A stretch of DNA of 23,220 bases from HK-STAS-PATE-36 sp964610345 (GTDB taxonomy: Bacteria > Patescibacteriota > Saccharimonadia > Saccharimonadales > JAGQNJ01). Shown here piece by piece: positions 21,272 to 23,220 of this stretch. Location: contig CAZSVQ010000011.1 of assembly GCA_964610345.1 (NCBI GenBank), forward strand, positions 1-23,220. Reading direction: 5' to 3'. The notes below the pieces were generated by a model, which worked only from the letters and a program-made list of their open reading frames with translations, was not told where the DNA came from and did not search any database. Position 1 is the stretch's first letter. Every line of letters begins with the position of its first letter. The position numbers were made by a program, and so were the translations under genes.

Positions 21272-22189
21272 ATGTCATTAACGCTTAAACAAATGAGACA
21301 AAATTGCGAAGATGCTCGCCAGCTGATGGAGCGAACCCGTAGGGGGAAGTTTGCTGTTGGGGCCTTTAATTTAGATAATCAAGAAACTCTAATAGCAGTT
21401 GCCAGGGCAGCTAAAAAACTAAAAGCACCTGTCTTGGTAGAAGTCAGCAAAGGCGAGGTTGACGCACTAGGGTTAGATAATGTCCGTGACATGGTAGATA
21501 ATTATAAAGCCGAATACGGCATAGAAATGTACATAAACCTAGATCATAGCCCGTCGGTAGAAGATGCACTAGACGGTATTGAAGCTGGTTTTGAATTCAT
21601 ACACATAGATGTATCACAAGCTAATCATGAGGCAACCAACCAAGAGATTATTGAGGCAACTAAAGAGGTGGTTAATTATTCGCGGTTAACTGGAGCCTTA
21701 GTAGAGAGTGAACCGCATTATTTTGGTGGAAGCTCTAACTTACACACCGAAAAGATTGATTACGCAGAAATACAAAAAACCTTTAGCACACCATCGGACG
21801 CTAAGGCTTTTGTGGATGCAACCGGGATTGATACTTTTGCAGTAGCAATCGGTAATTTGCACGGTAAATACCCTGTACCTAAAAAGTTGGACTTGGTGTT
21901 GCTAGAACAGATTAGACAAGTTTTGGCTTGTAATATAAGTTTGCATGGTGGCAGCGGAACGCCTGGACATTATTTTGAGGATGCCGCCAAAATTGGAGTT
22001 AGCAAAATAAATATCAATTCAGATATGCGGGTTGCTTACAGAGACACCCTAGAGAAGGTTTTAGCTGATAATGAAGATGAATACGCAGTTGTAAAATTGA
22101 TGGGCAAGGTAATTTCAGCCGTACAAAAAGTTGTAGAATCAAAAATTGAGGTTTTTGGGTCTGCTGGTAAAGCCCAGGTAAGGAAGTAG
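21272..22189 (+). CDS. fba: class II fructose-bisphosphate aldolase
   Basis: A 305-residue zinc-dependent class II aldolase that joins or splits fructose-1,6-bisphosphate into dihydroxyacetone phosphate and glyceraldehyde-3-phosphate. GAFNLDNQETL is the usual opening. Zinc and catalytic residues lie in INLDHSPSVEDAL, LVESEPHYFGG, GNLHGKYP and SLHGGSGTP, and the phosphate-binding KININSDMR is near residue 250. Tagatose-bisphosphate aldolases share these motifs, so sugar specificity is by context. AGGAG lies nine bases before the ATG. The PfkB-type kinase follows after three bases. Confidence 0.93.
   Translation: MSLTLKQMRQNCEDARQLMERTRRGKFAVGAFNLDNQETLIAVARAAKKLKAPVLVEVSKGEVDALGLDNVRDMVDNYKAEYGIEMYINLDHSPSVEDALDGIEAGFEFIHIDVSQANHEATNQEIIEATKEVVNYSRLTGALVESEPHYFGGSSNLHTEKIDYAEIQKTFSTPSDAKAFVDATGIDTFAVAIGNLHGKYPVPKKLDLVLLEQIRQVLACNISLHGGSGTPGHYFEDAAKIGVSKININSDMRVAYRDTLEKVLADNEDEYAVVKLMGKVISAVQKVVESKIEVFGSAGKAQVRK
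22181..22186 (+). promoter_or_regulatory. Shine-Dalgarno supporting a TTG start of the PfkB kinase
   Basis: AGGAAG, in the last codons of fba, sits six bases before the TTG at 22193. The protein's conserved first strand follows at once (KRTHIVAIGAAVQDVF), and the next in-frame ATG is far inside the fold, so TTG is very likely the start. Confidence 0.65.
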
Positions 22190-22192
22190 CTC

Positions 22193-23155
22193 TTGAAACG
22201 CACACACATAGTAGCAATTGGAGCAGCTGTTCAGGATGTATTTCTAGAAGGGAAGATATTTAAGCCACAAAAAGAACACGGCGAGCTTGTCAACGAATTT
22301 GAGCTTGGAACGAAAAATGAAATAGACAGAGTAACAATAAGTACTGGTGGTGGCGCTACCAATGCGAGTGTAACATTTGCAAAGTTAGGGCTAAACAGCT
22401 GGTTTATGGGGCGAATTGGCGAAGATGTTGCTGGACGAGTCGTGCTTGAATCTTTGGCTGATGAAAAAGTAAATACAAGCTTGGTTTGGGCATCAAAAGA
22501 GCTCGGCACAGGCTACTCAACATTATTATTAGCGCCATCTGGTGAGCGAACAATTTTAACTTATAGAGGGGCATCATCGGCCTTTCAACTACAAACGACA
22601 CGCTTTAAATCGGTAAAGCCAGATTGGTTTTATATTAGTTCATTATCAGGTGATATTGAATCGCTTGAAACTATTGTTGCTTATGCCAAAAAACGCAAAA
22701 TTAAAATAGCCGTTAATCCTGGTAAGGGCGAATTAAAAGAGCGGGTAAGGTTTAAAAAATTATTGGATGACTTTTCAATTTTAAGCATCAACAAAGAAGA
22801 GATGGAAGAGCTTTTCGGCACGGCAGACTTATTTACACTACTTAAAAAAGCTAACGAACATGTAGGTATTGTGGTGGTGACAGATGGACCGAGAGGTTCT
22901 TATGTAATAGACGGTTCAAAAATATATAAAGCTGGTATGTACAAAAATGTAAAAGTGGTAGACAGAGCTGGAGCTGGTGATGCATTTTGTAGCGGTTTTG
23001 TAGCGATGATTGCAAATGGTAAAACAGTTGAAGAAGCTATTACATATGGGAGCGCTAACTCAACCAGCGTGGTTAGCAAAATTGGTGCCAAGGCAGGTAT
23101 TTTGCGCACTAGTCGCGGTTTAGATACTATGAAAATCCAAATAACAAACCTCTAG
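22193..23155 (+). CDS. PfkB/ribokinase-family carbohydrate kinase
   Basis: A 320-residue sugar kinase of the PfkB family with a TTG start. The N-terminal strand IVAIGAAVQDVFLEG, the family signature STGGGATNASVTFAKLG near residues 45-60, WFMGRIGEDVAGRVVLESL, and the anion-hole/catalytic DRAGAGDAFCSGFVAM with Asp263 as base are all present. The family includes ribokinase, fructokinase, adenosine kinase and the minor phosphofructokinase PfkB. Position directly after fba makes phosphofructokinase or a pentose/nucleoside kinase feeding this pathway attractive, but the sequence does not settle which. It appears to be the last gene of the run. Confidence 0.88.
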   Translation: MKRTHIVAIGAAVQDVFLEGKIFKPQKEHGELVNEFELGTKNEIDRVTISTGGGATNASVTFAKLGLNSWFMGRIGEDVAGRVVLESLADEKVNTSLVWASKELGTGYSTLLLAPSGERTILTYRGASSAFQLQTTRFKSVKPDWFYISSLSGDIESLETIVAYAKKRKIKIAVNPGKGELKERVRFKKLLDDFSILSINKEEMEELFGTADLFTLLKKANEHVGIVVVTDGPRGSYVIDGSKIYKAGMYKNVKVVDRAGAGDAFCSGFVAMIANGKTVEEAITYGSANSTSVVSKIGAKAGILRTSRGLDTMKIQITNL

Positions 23156-23180
23156 TTATATTTTCTATAAATTAAAAATA

Positions 23181-23189
23181 TGGTAAAAT
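23181..23189 (+). promoter_or_regulatory. extended -10 of a gene running off the window
   Basis: TGG followed by TAAAAT (23184-23189). An ATG at 23209 opens a frame of only four codons before the window ends, so whether it is the real start of a gene cannot be judged here. Confidence 0.35.
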
Positions 23190-23220
23190 AGATTTAAGCA
23201 TAAGTGTAATGGGGGAGTAT

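Noticed and set aside
1..23220. CRISPR array, tRNA or rRNA genes, transposase or phage genes
   Set aside because: I looked for regularly spaced repeats, T-loop/CCA patterns, rRNA signatures and transposase or integrase motifs and found none.

Overview
The window is a compact, AT-rich stretch of bacterial chromosome. Gene content and sequence style suggest a reduced-genome Candidate Phyla Radiation bacterium, most likely Saccharibacteria (TM7). This is an inference from several features: a DUF5674 gene, small coiled-coil proteins of unknown function, a split transketolase packed with fba and a PfkB-type kinase, an NDH-2-like reductase, and many genes overlapping by 4-11 bases. TGA is used as a stop (pheS, the transketolase N subunit), so the UGA-to-Gly code of Gracilibacteria and Absconditabacteria does not apply.

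Layout. 1-62 is the 3' end of a probable sensor histidine kinase. An NDH-2-like flavoprotein follows (125-1300), converging on a GH63/MGH1-like glycoside hydrolase (1297-2616, minus). Then come yajQ (2643-3140, minus) and a small coiled-coil locus interrupted by one in-frame TAA (3147-3560, minus). 3619-9190 is a tightly overlapping operon that starts with pheS and ends with pheT, with four unrelated genes between them: DUF5674, an unknown, an alpha/beta hydrolase and an SDR. 9191-9809 has no convincing gene. It holds a good promoter and a 478-bp segment bounded by 13-nt inverted repeats and full of strong stems, a candidate structured RNA or small mobile element. An ABC exporter follows (9810-11570), then a 292-base gap, a membrane-anchored FKBP isomerase, a glutaredoxin-like protein with a structured leader and clear terminator, and a thioredoxin reductase-like flavoprotein. 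The last converges on a minus-strand pair (GDPD then FNR-like reductase). A back-to-back promoter separates that pair from a second coiled-coil protein, pyrophosphatase and a four-helix membrane protein.

Central carbon cluster. 17054-23155 carries gap, a small membrane protein, rpiB, an rpe-like gene, transketolase N and C subunits, class II fba and a PfkB-family kinase. Together these cover much of the non-oxidative pentose phosphate pathway and the aldolase/GAPDH part of glycolysis, consistent with pentose or nucleotide scavenging in a reduced organism. No transaldolase is in the window.

Expression. At least seven first-in-unit genes start 7-10 bases after a TATAAT-like hexamer, often of the extended TGn type, which predicts leaderless or near-leaderless mRNAs. 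Many genes further inside transcription units, and a few with longer leaders, have recognisable Shine-Dalgarno sites. The items most worth following up are the 9.2-9.75 kb structured element, the stop-split coiled-coil gene with its intact relative, the leaderless pattern, the grx leader and the split pheS/pheT operon.
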